A DNA stretch of 64,000 bases from Streptomyces dengpaensis (GTDB lineage: Bacteria; Actinomycetota; Actinomycetes; Streptomycetales; Streptomycetaceae): positions 1,674,001 to 1,738,000 of the forward strand of contig NZ_CP026652.1 in assembly GCF_002946835.1 (NCBI RefSeq). The letters run 5' to 3'. Shown in pieces: positions 1 to 8,726 of the stretch. Position 1 is the stretch's first letter. Each line of letters starts with the position of its first letter. A program made the translations under genes and the position numbers. Below the pieces are notes generated by a model that worked only from the letters and a program-made list of their open reading frames with translations, was not told the origin of the DNA and did no database searches.

Positions 1-45
1 CCGTATCCCGTCGGCGGTGAGCCCCGATCGAGAGGAGCCCCGCTG

Positions 46-459
46 GTGTCTCCATCGATGCGGGCCTCTTCGGCGGCACCGCCTACCGCGCCGCCCTCGC
101 CGCATCCTCAGCCCGAGCACCGGCATCCGCGCCCGTGGTGGCTGCCCCGCCCGCGCCGCGCCCTCGCCGTACGCACTGACCACCCACCGCACCGGCTCTT
201 TCCTACGGGGCCGGCCCCGCCCTCGCCTGGAGTTCCCGTCACCCACGACACCGACCGCAGACCGCCACCCATAACCGCCGACCGCAAACCCCGCCTGGCC
301 ACCGCCCTGTTCCGCCGCTACCTGCGCGCCATCACCACCGGCAGCCGCACCCGGACCAACCCGCTGGCCGGCGGGCACCCCGAGGCCGCCCTCGACGAAG
401 CCCGACGCCGGGACATGTTCCTGCTCGTCGACAGTTACCGCATCTGCCACCACGACTAG
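46..459 (+). CDS. hypothetical protein, 137 aa
   Basis: I do not recognise this protein. The first 65 residues are proline/arginine-rich and look like non-coding GC-rich sequence. The last 55 or so (from about residue 80) are a more protein-like, helical, charged segment ending in DSYRICHHD. The true start may therefore lie downstream, but no good in-frame ATG or GTG with a Shine-Dalgarno sequence is visible there. It lies just upstream of the DUF317/coupling-protein cluster and on the same strand, so it could be the first small gene of that operon. Low confidence that the whole frame is translated. Confidence 0.3.
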   Translation: MSPSMRASSAAPPTAPPSPHPQPEHRHPRPWWLPRPRRALAVRTDHPPHRLFPTGPAPPSPGVPVTHDTDRRPPPITADRKPRLATALFRRYLRAITTGSRTRTNPLAGGHPEAALDEARRRDMFLLVDSYRICHHD

Positions 460-488
460 CAACCAAATCCGGCCTGTTCAGGAGGCTC

Positions 489-876
489 ATGCCCAACCCG
501 TCCCTCTCCTCGGTACGGCTCGCCGACGACATCTGGCGCCAACTCGACCGACTCACACAGCTCTTGGACCTGTCGCCCGCACGAGACTGCACAGATTCTC
601 GGCAGGGTGCTCGACTACGACGCGGGCGTGCTCGGACGAGTCACCGAACTGGTCGCCGCCGCATCCCGCTACGCCCAGGACCACTCTCAGCGGGGCAACC
701 TGCCTCCCGAGGTGTGGCTGGCCCTGGGCCGCGCGGCCAATGAACTCGACAACATCAACGAGGACCTCAACGAGCACACCGGCACGATGAAACAGCTCGC
801 CACGCCCGCCGTCCCGTCCACCGGCCCGGTGGCGCCGCCCGCCGGATCGGCGATGGTCGTCAGGCGGCACCGGTGA
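489..876 (+). pseudogene. small plasmid-type hypothetical gene, apparently frameshifted
   Basis: A strong Shine-Dalgarno sequence (AGGAGG, about 480-485) precedes ATG 489, but that frame stops looking protein-like after about 35 residues and ends at 743. A second frame, whose first start codon is GTG 607, encodes a convincing alpha-helical segment (VTELVAAASRYAQDH, then NLPPEVWLALGRAANELDN). Upstream of GTG 607 that frame is still protein-like (HETAQILGR). The two frames would join by one indel near 575-590. The gene ends in a GTGA overlap with the DUF317 gene at 873. Either the short form 607-876 (89 aa) is translated, or the gene is broken. The small gene at 2569 has the same size and the same position before a DUF317 gene. 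Confidence 0.5.
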
Positions 877-1679
877 GACAGAACAGGCAGTGGGCCGGCC
901 GGGGCTCCGCCGATCAGCAGGCCCAGCAGCACTACCTCGTCGAGCCCCGTCATCTCGCAGGTGGCGGCGACCTGCGCTACGTCACCGAGTACCTGCGCGC
1001 CTCCGGATGGAAGGACAAGTCCAAGAGCGGCCGACCGGCCGTCTTCGACAGCCCAGACAAGTCCGTGCGCATCGGATATGACCCGTTCACCCAGCCCGGC
1101 GGCTGGACGATCAGCGGGAAGCAGACCGCGCACCAGGAAGCGTGGCACGCCACCTTCGGCCGGCAGACTCCCGTCGAAATCGTCGCCGGTGTCACCGACG
1201 CCCTGTTCAAGGAACGCAAGGCGCACGCCCCCAACGTGTGGGAGCCCCTGCAGCAACAGGGCTGGGTTACCGAGCGAGGCCAGCACTTCACCGCCCACAG
1301 CCCGGACGGAGATGCCTTCGTCCGCTTCCACCAGTCCGGCCCCGGCCAAGCACACTGGTGGGCCGGCGCCCGCAATGAACACGGCCGGGTGTGGGAGGCG
1401 ACGTTCACGCCGACCACCCCGATGCACTTGGTGCAGGCGTTCAGCACGGCGCTCGCGGATCCGCAGCCGGTGATGCGGCCGCTTGGCCACGTCCCGCTCT
1501 CCCAGCGGATCCGCACCACCTCCGTGTCCGTCCTGCCGTCCCAGCTCGGCGCGTGGCAGCAGGCCCGGATCGCTGCGGCCCGTGCCGCTACCTGGGCGGG
1601 CAACGCCTTCGCCACCAACAAGGCCCGCACGCCTGGACCGGGCGCACGCCCGTACGCCAAGTCGGGGCGGATGCGGTGA
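873..1679 (+). CDS. DUF317 domain protein, 268 aa
   Basis: Contains the recognisable DUF317 signature near residue 25 (PRHLAGGGDLRYVTEYLRAS) and the second hallmark TPVEIVAGVTDAL at about residues 100-112. A degenerate second copy of the module fills residues 120-205, ending in a helical, basic tail. GTG 873 overlaps the stop of the previous gene (GTGA). DUF317 proteins are widespread in Streptomyces plasmids and integrative elements but have no established biochemical function. The fold is a tandem of small alpha/beta units with no visible catalytic motif. It is the first of four such proteins here, all upstream of a VirD4-like ATPase, which suggests a role in mobile-element biology; that is inference. 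Confidence 0.85.
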   Translation: MRQNRQWAGRGSADQQAQQHYLVEPRHLAGGGDLRYVTEYLRASGWKDKSKSGRPAVFDSPDKSVRIGYDPFTQPGGWTISGKQTAHQEAWHATFGRQTPVEIVAGVTDALFKERKAHAPNVWEPLQQQGWVTERGQHFTAHSPDGDAFVRFHQSGPGQAHWWAGARNEHGRVWEATFTPTTPMHLVQAFSTALADPQPVMRPLGHVPLSQRIRTTSVSVLPSQLGAWQQARIAAARAATWAGNAFATNKARTPGPGARPYAKSGRMR

Positions 1680-2362
1680 GCCACGAACGCTTCTACTCCC
1701 GCGTCAACGGCCCGACCCTTCACCAGTTCAACCACGTCCGATGGCTGGACGAGGTCACACCACGGCATCTGGCCGGTGGCGGCGACCCGCGGCACGTGAC
1801 CGAGTACCTGCTCGCTTCCGGGTGGAGCAACCATTCGGTGCCTGGCTATCCGCATGTCCTGCTGGACAGTCCCGACCACCGGCTGCACCTCACGCTGGAA
1901 CCCGAGGCCGACGAGTTCATGGCCTCCTGGCGCATCCACCCGGCAGAGGACCGTGCGTGGTCTGCCCAGTTCGGCGGCAACACGCCTGTGGAGATCATCG
2001 CGGGCTTCACCGACGCCCTGAACAGCGCAGGCCCACGGCCACAAGAGGCAGATCTGTGGCGCCTTGCCGCCGACCGGGGGCGGGCCATGCAGCTGGCCGG
2101 CAGCGAGCGGGCCGCTCTGTCCCCGGATGAGACCGCCTGCCTGGCCCGCGTCTCCTCCCTCGCCGAAACACCCATCTGGCGCTGGACGGTCCAGGTCTCC
2201 GTACCGCGTTCCGACGGACGGCACCGGTGGATCTGGAACGCCTCCATCGACGAAGCCGCTCCGCCCGCCGCGCTCACGGGGTTCGTCGCCGCGCTCACCG
2301 ATCCCGCCCCGCTGCTCCGCGGCGAGGGACAGACACCGGGCTCCGCCTTCGGCTTCCTCTGA
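1676..2362 (+). CDS. DUF317 domain protein, 228 aa
   Basis: GTG 1676 overlaps the previous stop (GTGA), so the pair is probably translationally coupled; an upstream in-frame start at 1391 would read through the preceding gene and is rejected. The DUF317 signature TPRHLAGGGDPRHVTEYLLA sits near residue 28, and TPVEIIAGFTDAL follows at about residues 103-115. The C-terminal half repeats the module in weaker form (APPAALTGFVAALTD). There is no signal peptide or membrane segment. It is a paralogue of the 873, 2919, 4395 and 23359 genes. Function is unknown. Confidence 0.85.
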   Translation: MSHERFYSRVNGPTLHQFNHVRWLDEVTPRHLAGGGDPRHVTEYLLASGWSNHSVPGYPHVLLDSPDHRLHLTLEPEADEFMASWRIHPAEDRAWSAQFGGNTPVEIIAGFTDALNSAGPRPQEADLWRLAADRGRAMQLAGSERAALSPDETACLARVSSLAETPIWRWTVQVSVPRSDGRHRWIWNASIDEAAPPAALTGFVAALTDPAPLLRGEGQTPGSAFGFL

Positions 2363-2568
2363 CTCCCACCGGAGCCTCGGCACACCGCAACAGCACCGCC
2401 TGCGCCACCTGCAGCGGCTCAAAGACGTTCAGCGCCGCGGCCCCATCGAACAGTCCCCGCCGACACCGCCCCCTGCTCAGGGGCCGCCACGCCACCGCAC
2501 GCACTGCTGACCCCGCGCCCGCCCAAGACGACCGCCCCCCCTAATTTCCCCTTCACGCAAGGACGTTG

Positions 2569-2922
2569 ATGCCCCACCCCTGTGTTCCCCGCGACGACCA
2601 GGTCGCGCAGGCGACCGCCACCCTGGCCCTGGTCAAGGACTACCTGCGCGCCAACCCGCCCGTATCCGATGTGCTGCCGCTGCTCGCCAGCCTCCTCGAC
2701 GAGGCCACCGGCGTCCCCATCCTGCTCGGCGACGTCCTGCGCAGCGCCGCCCGCCTCGTCGCCCAGCAGGCCACCAGCCCCGAGACCGACGAGATCCGCC
2801 TGGTCATCACCGGGCTCCGGGAAGCCGCCCAGGAGGCCACGGACTGGCATGTCCTGCACTGGGACGTGCAGCGCCTGAACGGCCACGCATTCGAGCCCGC
2901 AGGTTCGCCGACGACGTCGTGA
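2569..2922 (+). CDS. hypothetical small helical protein, 117 aa
   Basis: ATG 2569 has an AAGGA Shine-Dalgarno sequence at 2559-2563; an in-frame TTG at 2566 is less likely. The product is almost entirely helical and acidic, with the segments VKDYLRANPPVSDVLPLLAS and DEIRLVITGLREAAQEA. It ends in a GTGA overlap with the next DUF317 gene, the same arrangement as the 489-876 gene with its DUF317 neighbour. This suggests a recurring small-protein plus DUF317-protein unit. I do not recognise the family. Confidence 0.65.
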   Translation: MPHPCVPRDDQVAQATATLALVKDYLRANPPVSDVLPLLASLLDEATGVPILLGDVLRSAARLVAQQATSPETDEIRLVITGLREAAQEATDWHVLHWDVQRLNGHAFEPAGSPTTS

Positions 2923-3734
2923 CCCTCCCCTACATCGCCAGCAAGGCCGACGACCCCTGGTCCCGGATCTGGTTCGACACCAGCCCCCGTCATCTCGCCG
3001 GGCCCGGCGACCCGCGCCATGTCACCCAGGCACTGCGGGCCGGCGGCTGGAAGAACTACGCCGACCCGGAGTTCCCCCACGTCGTTCTGGCCAGCCCCGA
3101 TTACCGTCACACGCTCGTGCTCGAGCCCGCTGCGGACACGTACTCCTCCTGGTGGCGGATCTCCTCGGAGCGCTGGCATGCGTCGTTCGGCGGCAACACG
3201 CCCGCCGAGATCATCGCCGGATTCACCGACGCCCTCCTGCTCCCCGCACCGGCCGCGGAGCAGGACGTGTGGCCGACACTGCAAGCAGCGGGCTGGATCC
3301 ACGAGCGCGACGAGCGGGGCAACGACAGTGCGCGCCACCCGGACGGCGTCACCACCATGGAACGGCGGGCGACGCTGACCAGCGACTACTTCAGCTGGAC
3401 CGCCGACGTCGCGCTCCCCACCGGGCTCGGCGGCCACCAGCGGCTGTGGCACGCGTACTTCGACGACCGAACCCCCCGTCACCTGCTCGCCGCCTTCGCC
3501 ACCGCCCTCACCGACCCCGCACCCGTGCCGCGCGGCCACTACGACGTCCCGCACTCCCACCTGGTCACCCAGGTGGAACGGGGCGCCCAGGGCGAGCAGC
3601 TGGCCGCCGCCCATGACGCACGTCTCAAAGCCGTCCGGGCCGCCGTCCGCAAGGCCCGCCCGAGCGCCGCGCCGAACACCCGCCCCGCGCCGGCACCTGC
3701 CACCGAGACGGCTGCGGCGGCACGGGGCCGCTGA
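2919..3734 (+). CDS. DUF317 domain protein, 271 aa
   Basis: GTG 2919 overlaps the preceding stop (GTGA). The first DUF317 unit has SPRHLAGPGDPRHVTQALRA at about residues 25-44 and TPAEIIAGFTDAL near residues 98-110. The second unit runs through TPRHLLAAFATALTD near residue 200. The tail after residue 225 is alanine/proline-rich and probably disordered. It belongs to the same gene array as its upstream paralogues. Function is unknown. Confidence 0.85.
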   Translation: MTLPYIASKADDPWSRIWFDTSPRHLAGPGDPRHVTQALRAGGWKNYADPEFPHVVLASPDYRHTLVLEPAADTYSSWWRISSERWHASFGGNTPAEIIAGFTDALLLPAPAAEQDVWPTLQAAGWIHERDERGNDSARHPDGVTTMERRATLTSDYFSWTADVALPTGLGGHQRLWHAYFDDRTPRHLLAAFATALTDPAPVPRGHYDVPHSHLVTQVERGAQGEQLAAAHDARLKAVRAAVRKARPSAAPNTRPAPAPATETAAAARGR

Positions 3735-3798
3735 ACCGCGCGTACCCACGCCCCACCGCGCCGCGCTTCCATCAGAACTGCACGCCCAAAGGCCCCTC

Positions 3799-4398
3799 TT
3801 GACCATTTCACTTGAACCCGCGAGCCCGGCGCACCGGCTCTACCTGAGCCAACTCGCCATCTACCTGCGGCACAGCAGGCAGATCCTCGCCGCCTGGGAC
3901 GCCTACTACGACAAGCACTCCGGCCCGGAGGCGTTCCAGCCCTACGACGAGAACGCGTACGGCCGGCGCCCGCAGCAGCGCGACTCCGACACCCTGAGCG
4001 CCTTCGGCCGGGTATACCACCACGCCGACGAGCTGGTGCACGTCGCCCAGCAGCAGCTCGCCCAGCTGCCCGTCTCCGGCCGGACCCGGCGCTACGCCTG
4101 GCAGGTGCGGGAGCTGCACGAGGCCACGCAGCTGCTGTACGCCGTCCACGACGACTGGCTCGCCGTGCGCCGCGCACTGCCCGAGACCGCCAGGCCCGGA
4201 ACGAAGGCGTTCGAGGAACCGCTCGCCGAATGCTACGCGGAAGCCTGGTCCTACCTCGACCAGTGGGCGACCCACGGGCAGGCACTCTTCGCCGTCAACG
4301 CGCTCACGCAGCATCAGTCGCAGGTGTCCTCGCCGCTATCGGCCGCGGCGCTGCCCGTGCCCAAGGCCGCCGCAGCGTCGTCTTCGGCCCGGAGGTGA
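3799..4398 (+). CDS. hypothetical helical protein, 199 aa
   Basis: I chose TTG 3799 because AAAGG lies a few bases upstream (3788-3792) and because the longer frame back to 3613 would overlap the previous gene with low-complexity sequence. The product is soluble, all-helical and rich in Tyr, Gln and His (SPAHRLYLSQLAIYLRHSRQ; later DELVHVAQQQLAQLPVSG). No motif is recognisable. It ends in a GTGA overlap with the fourth DUF317 gene, so it is co-translated with the array. Function unknown. Confidence 0.65.
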   Translation: MTISLEPASPAHRLYLSQLAIYLRHSRQILAAWDAYYDKHSGPEAFQPYDENAYGRRPQQRDSDTLSAFGRVYHHADELVHVAQQQLAQLPVSGRTRRYAWQVRELHEATQLLYAVHDDWLAVRRALPETARPGTKAFEEPLAECYAEAWSYLDQWATHGQALFAVNALTQHQSQVSSPLSAAALPVPKAAAASSSARR

Positions 4399-5162
4399 CG
4401 CCCGTGAGCGACACCGTCGAGCAAGCCTTCATCACCCCGCGGCATCTCGCGGGCGGTGGAGACCCCGGGTGGATCACCGTTCCGCTGCACCGTGCCTCCG
4501 GCTGGAGCTACGGACACGACCCGCTGATGCCGCGCGTCCTGCTCACCAGCCCGGACCAGCTCACCCAGCTCCGCCTGGACCCTGCCCCGGACGAGCCGGA
4601 CTGGTGGACCATCCGCCATGCGCGTTCCGCAGATCACCCCGGCTGGGCGGCCACCTTTCAAAACCGCACTCCCGTCGAGATCATCGCCGCCTTCACCGAC
4701 GCCTTGACCGACCCATCCGGTCCGCCCACCACAGCACCCGACCCCTTCGCCCCGCTGCGGGGGGCCGGCTGGGTCACACCTCACCACCTCGGCGGCCTCG
4801 CCTCGCCCGACGGCGTCGCACGCGTCGAACAGCTCGGCACCCCCGGCAGCGACCTGTGGCACATCGAAACCGGGGTGTTCCAGGACCCGACGATCTGGCG
4901 AGCCGTGTTCACCGGCACCACCCCGCCCCACCTGATCACCGCCGTGACGCAGTCGCTCGCCGACCAGACCCCCATCACTCGTGATCCACAACGGGTCCCG
5001 GGATGGTCCCGCAACCGCATGACCGTGCACCTCCATCACGTCCCCGCGCCGGACATCGCCTTCGCCCTGGAGCGACGCGTCAGCGCCCTCGCCGCCCGGC
5101 ACCGTCCAGCGACCGCTGCCCCGCCCGTGCCTCCCAGCCCATCACCGCGTCGCACCCGCTGA
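4395..5162 (+). CDS. DUF317 domain protein, 255 aa
   Basis: Start GTG 4395 overlaps the previous stop; a second GTG at 4404 is also possible. The signature ITPRHLAGGGDPGWITVPLH is at about residues 14-33, TPVEIIAAFTDAL is near residues 92-104, and a second-unit hallmark TPPHLITAVTQSLAD is near residue 177. The C-terminal tail is Pro/Arg-rich. It is the last of the four DUF317 genes before the coupling protein at 5212, with a 49-bp gap. Function is unknown for the family. Confidence 0.85.
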   Translation: MTPVSDTVEQAFITPRHLAGGGDPGWITVPLHRASGWSYGHDPLMPRVLLTSPDQLTQLRLDPAPDEPDWWTIRHARSADHPGWAATFQNRTPVEIIAAFTDALTDPSGPPTTAPDPFAPLRGAGWVTPHHLGGLASPDGVARVEQLGTPGSDLWHIETGVFQDPTIWRAVFTGTTPPHLITAVTQSLADQTPITRDPQRVPGWSRNRMTVHLHHVPAPDIAFALERRVSALAARHRPATAAPPVPPSPSPRRTR

Positions 5163-5211
5163 CCGGCCCCGTGCACGCCGTACTCCTCACCCCACGTACC
5201 TGGAACAACCC

Positions 5212-7008
5212 TTGCCCCAGCCCTCCTCCACCTCGTCCACCGACGGCTACGACATAGCCTTCCGCGTCCTGGGCGCCCTCCTCGCCGTCGCCGTCCCGCT
5301 GTCCAACCTGGCCTGGCTGGGCGGCAACCTCACCGCCTGGGCCACCGACACCGGTCCCCGCGCGCCCTATCAGCCCGTGCAGGCCCTGCTCCATCCCGAT
5401 CAGCTTTGGCCCCACCTCGGCGAAACGTCCCTGCTGTGGGGCACGCGCATCCTCCCCGGCGCCGTACTGCTCTCACTCGGGATCACCGCCGCCGTGCTGT
5501 ACAAGCGGCACAAGGACGCCAGCGGCAGGCGCAAGAAACGCGTCGCGGGGATGGCCAAGCAGCGGGACATCGAACCGCTCATGTCCAAGGCCATCACCAA
5601 CAAAGCGCGTTCGCTGCGCCCGAGCCTGAAGGACGCCAAGCACATCGACGCGGCCGACACCGGCATCCTGCTCGGCAACCTCCAGGGCACGAAGCACGAA
5701 GTGCGCATGGGGTACGAGGACGTCGCCGTCGCCATCATGGCGCCGCGCTCCGGCAAGACCACCTCGCTGGCGATCCCTTCCATCCTCAACGCACCCGGTC
5801 CCGTCCTGCTCACCTCCAACAAGGCCGCGGGCGACGCCTACACAGCGACGCTCGACGCGCGGGCGGCGGTCGGCCGGACCTGGTCGATGGATCCGCAGCA
5901 GATCGCCCATGCCGAACGGGCCATGTGGTGGAACCCCCTCGCCGACGCCAAGACCCTCGACGGCGCCGGCCGCCTCGCCGGCCACTTCCTCGCCGCCAGC
6001 GTCGACGCCTCCCAGCAGGGCGACTTCTGGTCCAAGGCCGGGTCCAACATCCTCAGCCAGTTGCTCCTGGCCGCTGCGCTGGCCGAGCGGCCGATCACCG
6101 ACGTGATGCAGTGGCTGGCCTTCCCCGCCGACCGGACCCCGCTGGACATCCTGCGGGACCACGGGTTCGCCGCCGTCGCGGCCCAGTTGAAGGGGACCGT
6201 GGAGGGGCCGCCGGAGACCCGCGACGGGATCTACGAGACGGCCCGCCAGTACGCTGCCGCGCTGCTCAACAGCGAGATCGCCGCGTGGGTGACCCCGCAG
6301 AAGGACGTGGCCGAGTTCAAGCCGAGCGAGTTCGTCACCTCGAAGGACACGCTCTATCTGTTGTCGAAGGACGGCGGTGGCGGCGCCTCGGCCCTCATCG
6401 CCGCGTGCGCGGACAGCGTAATGCGGGCCGCGACCGCCCAAGCCGAACGCGCCGGCGGACGCCTCGACCCGCCCATGCTGGCGATCCTCGACGAGGCCGC
6501 GAACGTCTGCAAGATCTCGGACTTGCCCGATCTGTACTCCCACCTCGGCAGTCGCGGGATCATCCCCGTCACGATCTTGCAGAGCTACCGGCAGGGCCAG
6601 AAAGTCTGGGGCGACGCCGGCATGGACGCCATGTGGTCCGCCTCCACGATCAAGGTCATCGGGTCCGGAATCGACGACCCCGACTTCGCCGACAAGCTCT
6701 CCCGGCTGATCGGCGATCACGACGTCGAGACCACCTCCACCTCGACCTCCGAGTCCGGCAAGTCCACGTCCGTCAGCATGCGGCAGGAACGGATCCTGGC
6801 CGCCGACGCCATCCGCGCCCTGCCCAAGGGCACCGCGCTCGCGTTCGCCACCGGCATGCGCGCGGCCATGCTCGACCTGCGCCCCTGGTATCTCGAGCCC
6901 GGCGCCGACGACCTGTCCGCCGCCTCCGCCCGCGCGTCCAAGGGCATCACCGAGCGTGCCGTCGCCAAGGCCGCCCCGAAGCAGTCCGACTTCGGCAAGG
7001 CCGCATGA
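5212..7008 (+). CDS. VirD4/TraG-family conjugal coupling ATPase, 598 aa
   Basis: A type IV coupling-type ATPase that would sit in the membrane and pump DNA during conjugation. Two hydrophobic stretches near residues 16-38 and 75-95 form the N-terminal membrane anchor. A Walker A motif (APRSGKTT, A177-T184) and a Walker B motif (LAILDEAAN, D427/E428) mark the RecA-like motor. The region from about 420 to 520 (DLPDLYSHLGSRGIIPVTIL, then QKVWGD) matches the TraM-recognition/TraD-type C-terminal motor. TTG 5212 is the start. Its place downstream of four DUF317 genes supports a conjugative-element origin; Streptomyces plasmids more often use FtsK-like TraB, so a VirD4-like protein points to an integrative element or linear plasmid. 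Confidence 0.85.
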   Translation: MPQPSSTSSTDGYDIAFRVLGALLAVAVPLSNLAWLGGNLTAWATDTGPRAPYQPVQALLHPDQLWPHLGETSLLWGTRILPGAVLLSLGITAAVLYKRHKDASGRRKKRVAGMAKQRDIEPLMSKAITNKARSLRPSLKDAKHIDAADTGILLGNLQGTKHEVRMGYEDVAVAIMAPRSGKTTSLAIPSILNAPGPVLLTSNKAAGDAYTATLDARAAVGRTWSMDPQQIAHAERAMWWNPLADAKTLDGAGRLAGHFLAASVDASQQGDFWSKAGSNILSQLLLAAALAERPITDVMQWLAFPADRTPLDILRDHGFAAVAAQLKGTVEGPPETRDGIYETARQYAAALLNSEIAAWVTPQKDVAEFKPSEFVTSKDTLYLLSKDGGGGASALIAACADSVMRAATAQAERAGGRLDPPMLAILDEAANVCKISDLPDLYSHLGSRGIIPVTILQSYRQGQKVWGDAGMDAMWSASTIKVIGSGIDDPDFADKLSRLIGDHDVETTSTSTSESGKSTSVSMRQERILAADAIRALPKGTALAFATGMRAAMLDLRPWYLEPGADDLSAASARASKGITERAVAKAAPKQSDFGKAA

Positions 7009-7175
7009 GTGCGACACCACGACGCGCTCAACCTTTAGCCCGCTGGCAGTACCGAGCCTGATCCGGCGGTGCAGAGGTCACGGCGAGCCCCGAACGCCGC
7101 GCCGATCGGCCGGGCTTGGCGAAGCCGCGCACCACATATGGCCAGCAAGACGATCCACCACGCCTGGAACCGCCC

Positions 7176-7439
7176 ATGCCACAGATCCACGACGTCCCCG
7201 ACGACTGGAACCCCGCTCACCGCTGCTGCCTGGAATGCGGCAACAGCGCCCCCGACGTCACACTGCGGGCAATCACCCACCCCGCAACGAACCACCAGGC
7301 TCTCGCCTGCACCCGGCACATCTCGCAGGTGTCCGCCGTCCTCGATTCCTTTGCATCCGCGCCGGGAGCACCGGCCGAGCAAGCGCCGGCGCCACTACCC
7401 TCGCCGCCCGGTTCGCCCGGCCAGTCAAGACATCGCTGA
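7176..7439 (+). CDS. hypothetical Cys/His-containing small protein, 87 aa
   Basis: ATG 7176 begins a protein with a possible small zinc-binding motif: HRCCLECGN (CxxC) near residue 12, then ACTRHI about 30 residues later. The C-terminus is proline/alanine-rich. An upstream in-frame ATG at 7116 would add unlikely sequence. The family is not recognised; similar short Cys-pair proteins are common in actinobacterial mobile elements. Confidence 0.5.
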   Translation: MPQIHDVPDDWNPAHRCCLECGNSAPDVTLRAITHPATNHQALACTRHISQVSAVLDSFASAPGAPAEQAPAPLPSPPGSPGQSRHR

Positions 7440-7494
7440 CCGCCCCCGCCCCTGGGAGACGCACTGCACACCTACACCCATCGATCTGCAGGAC

Positions 7495-7965
7495 ATGGAA
7501 CCGCACGAAGCCGTGGACGCGGTCGCCGCCGACCTGCGCGACCACCAGATCCCCGGCGACCGGCACGGCCTGTTCACCGCCAGCCGCCACATCGAGCTGT
7601 TGTGCACCCTCGCCGGCCGCCTGGCATGCGAGGCCGGGTACCTCCACAACCACGACAGCGCAGGCGGACCGGCCACGCCATCGGCCGAGAACCTGAGCCA
7701 GACGGCGGCGCACGTGGGGCGCGCCATCGCCCACTACACCCAGGCCCTCGCCCCGCTCGTCACGCTCGCGCAGCCCGGGTCACAGGCCACGCTCCAAAAG
7801 CAGCTCGACGCGATCGACCTGCACAGCCGCCTGCGTGTCCACCTCGACGACGCCGGTCGGGCCATGGCCGAAGCCCGCGCTTGCCTTCGCCCGCGCCGTT
7901 CCACGACACCCCCCGCGACCGCCACCGTGCCCGTGCGGGCCCCGACCGTACGACGCCGCTCATGA
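7495..7965 (+). CDS. hypothetical helical protein, 156 aa
   Basis: Starts at ATG 7495 (MEPHEAVDAVAADL). It is mostly alpha-helical with a clear central region (ENLSQTAAHVGRAIAHYTQA, then LDAIDLHSRLRVHLDDAGRA) that resembles the helical-bundle small proteins found beside conjugation genes in Streptomyces elements. The tail is Arg/Pro-rich. Its stop overlaps the next start (ATGA). No function is assigned. Confidence 0.6.
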   Translation: MEPHEAVDAVAADLRDHQIPGDRHGLFTASRHIELLCTLAGRLACEAGYLHNHDSAGGPATPSAENLSQTAAHVGRAIAHYTQALAPLVTLAQPGSQATLQKQLDAIDLHSRLRVHLDDAGRAMAEARACLRPRRSTTPPATATVPVRAPTVRRRS

Positions 7966-8726
7966 CCACGCCGCCCGCCGAATCCCTGTTGTTCGACGTG
8001 CCGACACCCGTCGAGCGGCTGCTCCACCTCGCTGGCCAGTACACCCGGCACAACGACGCGCTCGACCTCCACCTTCGCGCTGCGACCGAGCCCGAGCCGC
8101 ACGCCCATGCCGCCTCCGCGCAGCGACTGGCGGCCGACACCCGCATGGCCGTCCGAGCCATCCACGGTCAACGGCTATACAAGAGCACCGAGTTGGCGGA
8201 GACCGTTGCGCGGCTGAAGCAGCTCGCCTTTCTCAGCGCCGCATCAGCGGACCACGGCGTGCAGGTGGCGCATGAGCTGACCGCCCTGGCTCCCGAGACC
8301 GCGGTGGGCTGCGCAGTGAGTCTCGCCGCGGACACGCGGCGCCGTCGCGGGGCGAGCATCATCGCGCCAGGTGTACGGCTCACTTCCGACCAGCACTCAG
8401 CCCTGGCGCAGATCGCCTGCGGTCACGTCGTGGCCAGCAGCTCCCTGGGACGGGAGTTCACGCGCTCCCGCGAACCCAAGGTCCTGATGAGCATCCTGCG
8501 GACGCTGGAGTCGAAGGGCTTGGCCGAACGCACCCCGAACTCCGCACTACCCGCCTACCGCGGCGGCCCGCCCCAGGACCGCGTACGCCTCACACCCGCC
8601 GGCATCACCGCCCTCGCCGTCGGCATCGCAGCCGCCTGCGCCGCACGCTCGCCTGGTTCATCGCCCGTCGCCCCCGCGGCCTGGTCGCCGCCGCGATCCA
8701 GTACGGCCACGTTCGCGTCAACATGA
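7962..8726 (+). CDS. hypothetical protein with winged-helix-like C-terminal half; altered C-terminus
   Basis: ATG 7962 overlaps the preceding stop. Residues 1-120 are helical. Residues 140-215 (LTSDQHSALAQIACGHVVAS, then ILRTLESKGLAERTPNS, then VRLTPAGITALA) look like a winged-helix DNA-binding domain of the MarR type. The last 28 or so residues are low-complexity and are an out-of-frame reading of recombinase sequence that begins near 8636, so the native C-terminus was probably lost at that junction. This gene marks the edge of the conjugation module against the scar region that follows. Confidence 0.55.
   Translation: MTTPPAESLLFDVPTPVERLLHLAGQYTRHNDALDLHLRAATEPEPHAHAASAQRLAADTRMAVRAIHGQRLYKSTELAETVARLKQLAFLSAASADHGVQVAHELTALAPETAVGCAVSLAADTRRRRGASIIAPGVRLTSDQHSALAQIACGHVVASSSLGREFTRSREPKVLMSILRTLESKGLAERTPNSALPAYRGGPPQDRVRLTPAGITALAVGIAAACAARSPGSSPVAPAAWSPPRSSTATFAST

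Noticed and set aside
687..2422. Overlapping long minus-strand frames opposite the DUF317 genes.
   Set aside because: Composition and lack of motifs mark them as shadows of the plus-strand genes, which have recognisable signatures and overlapping starts.
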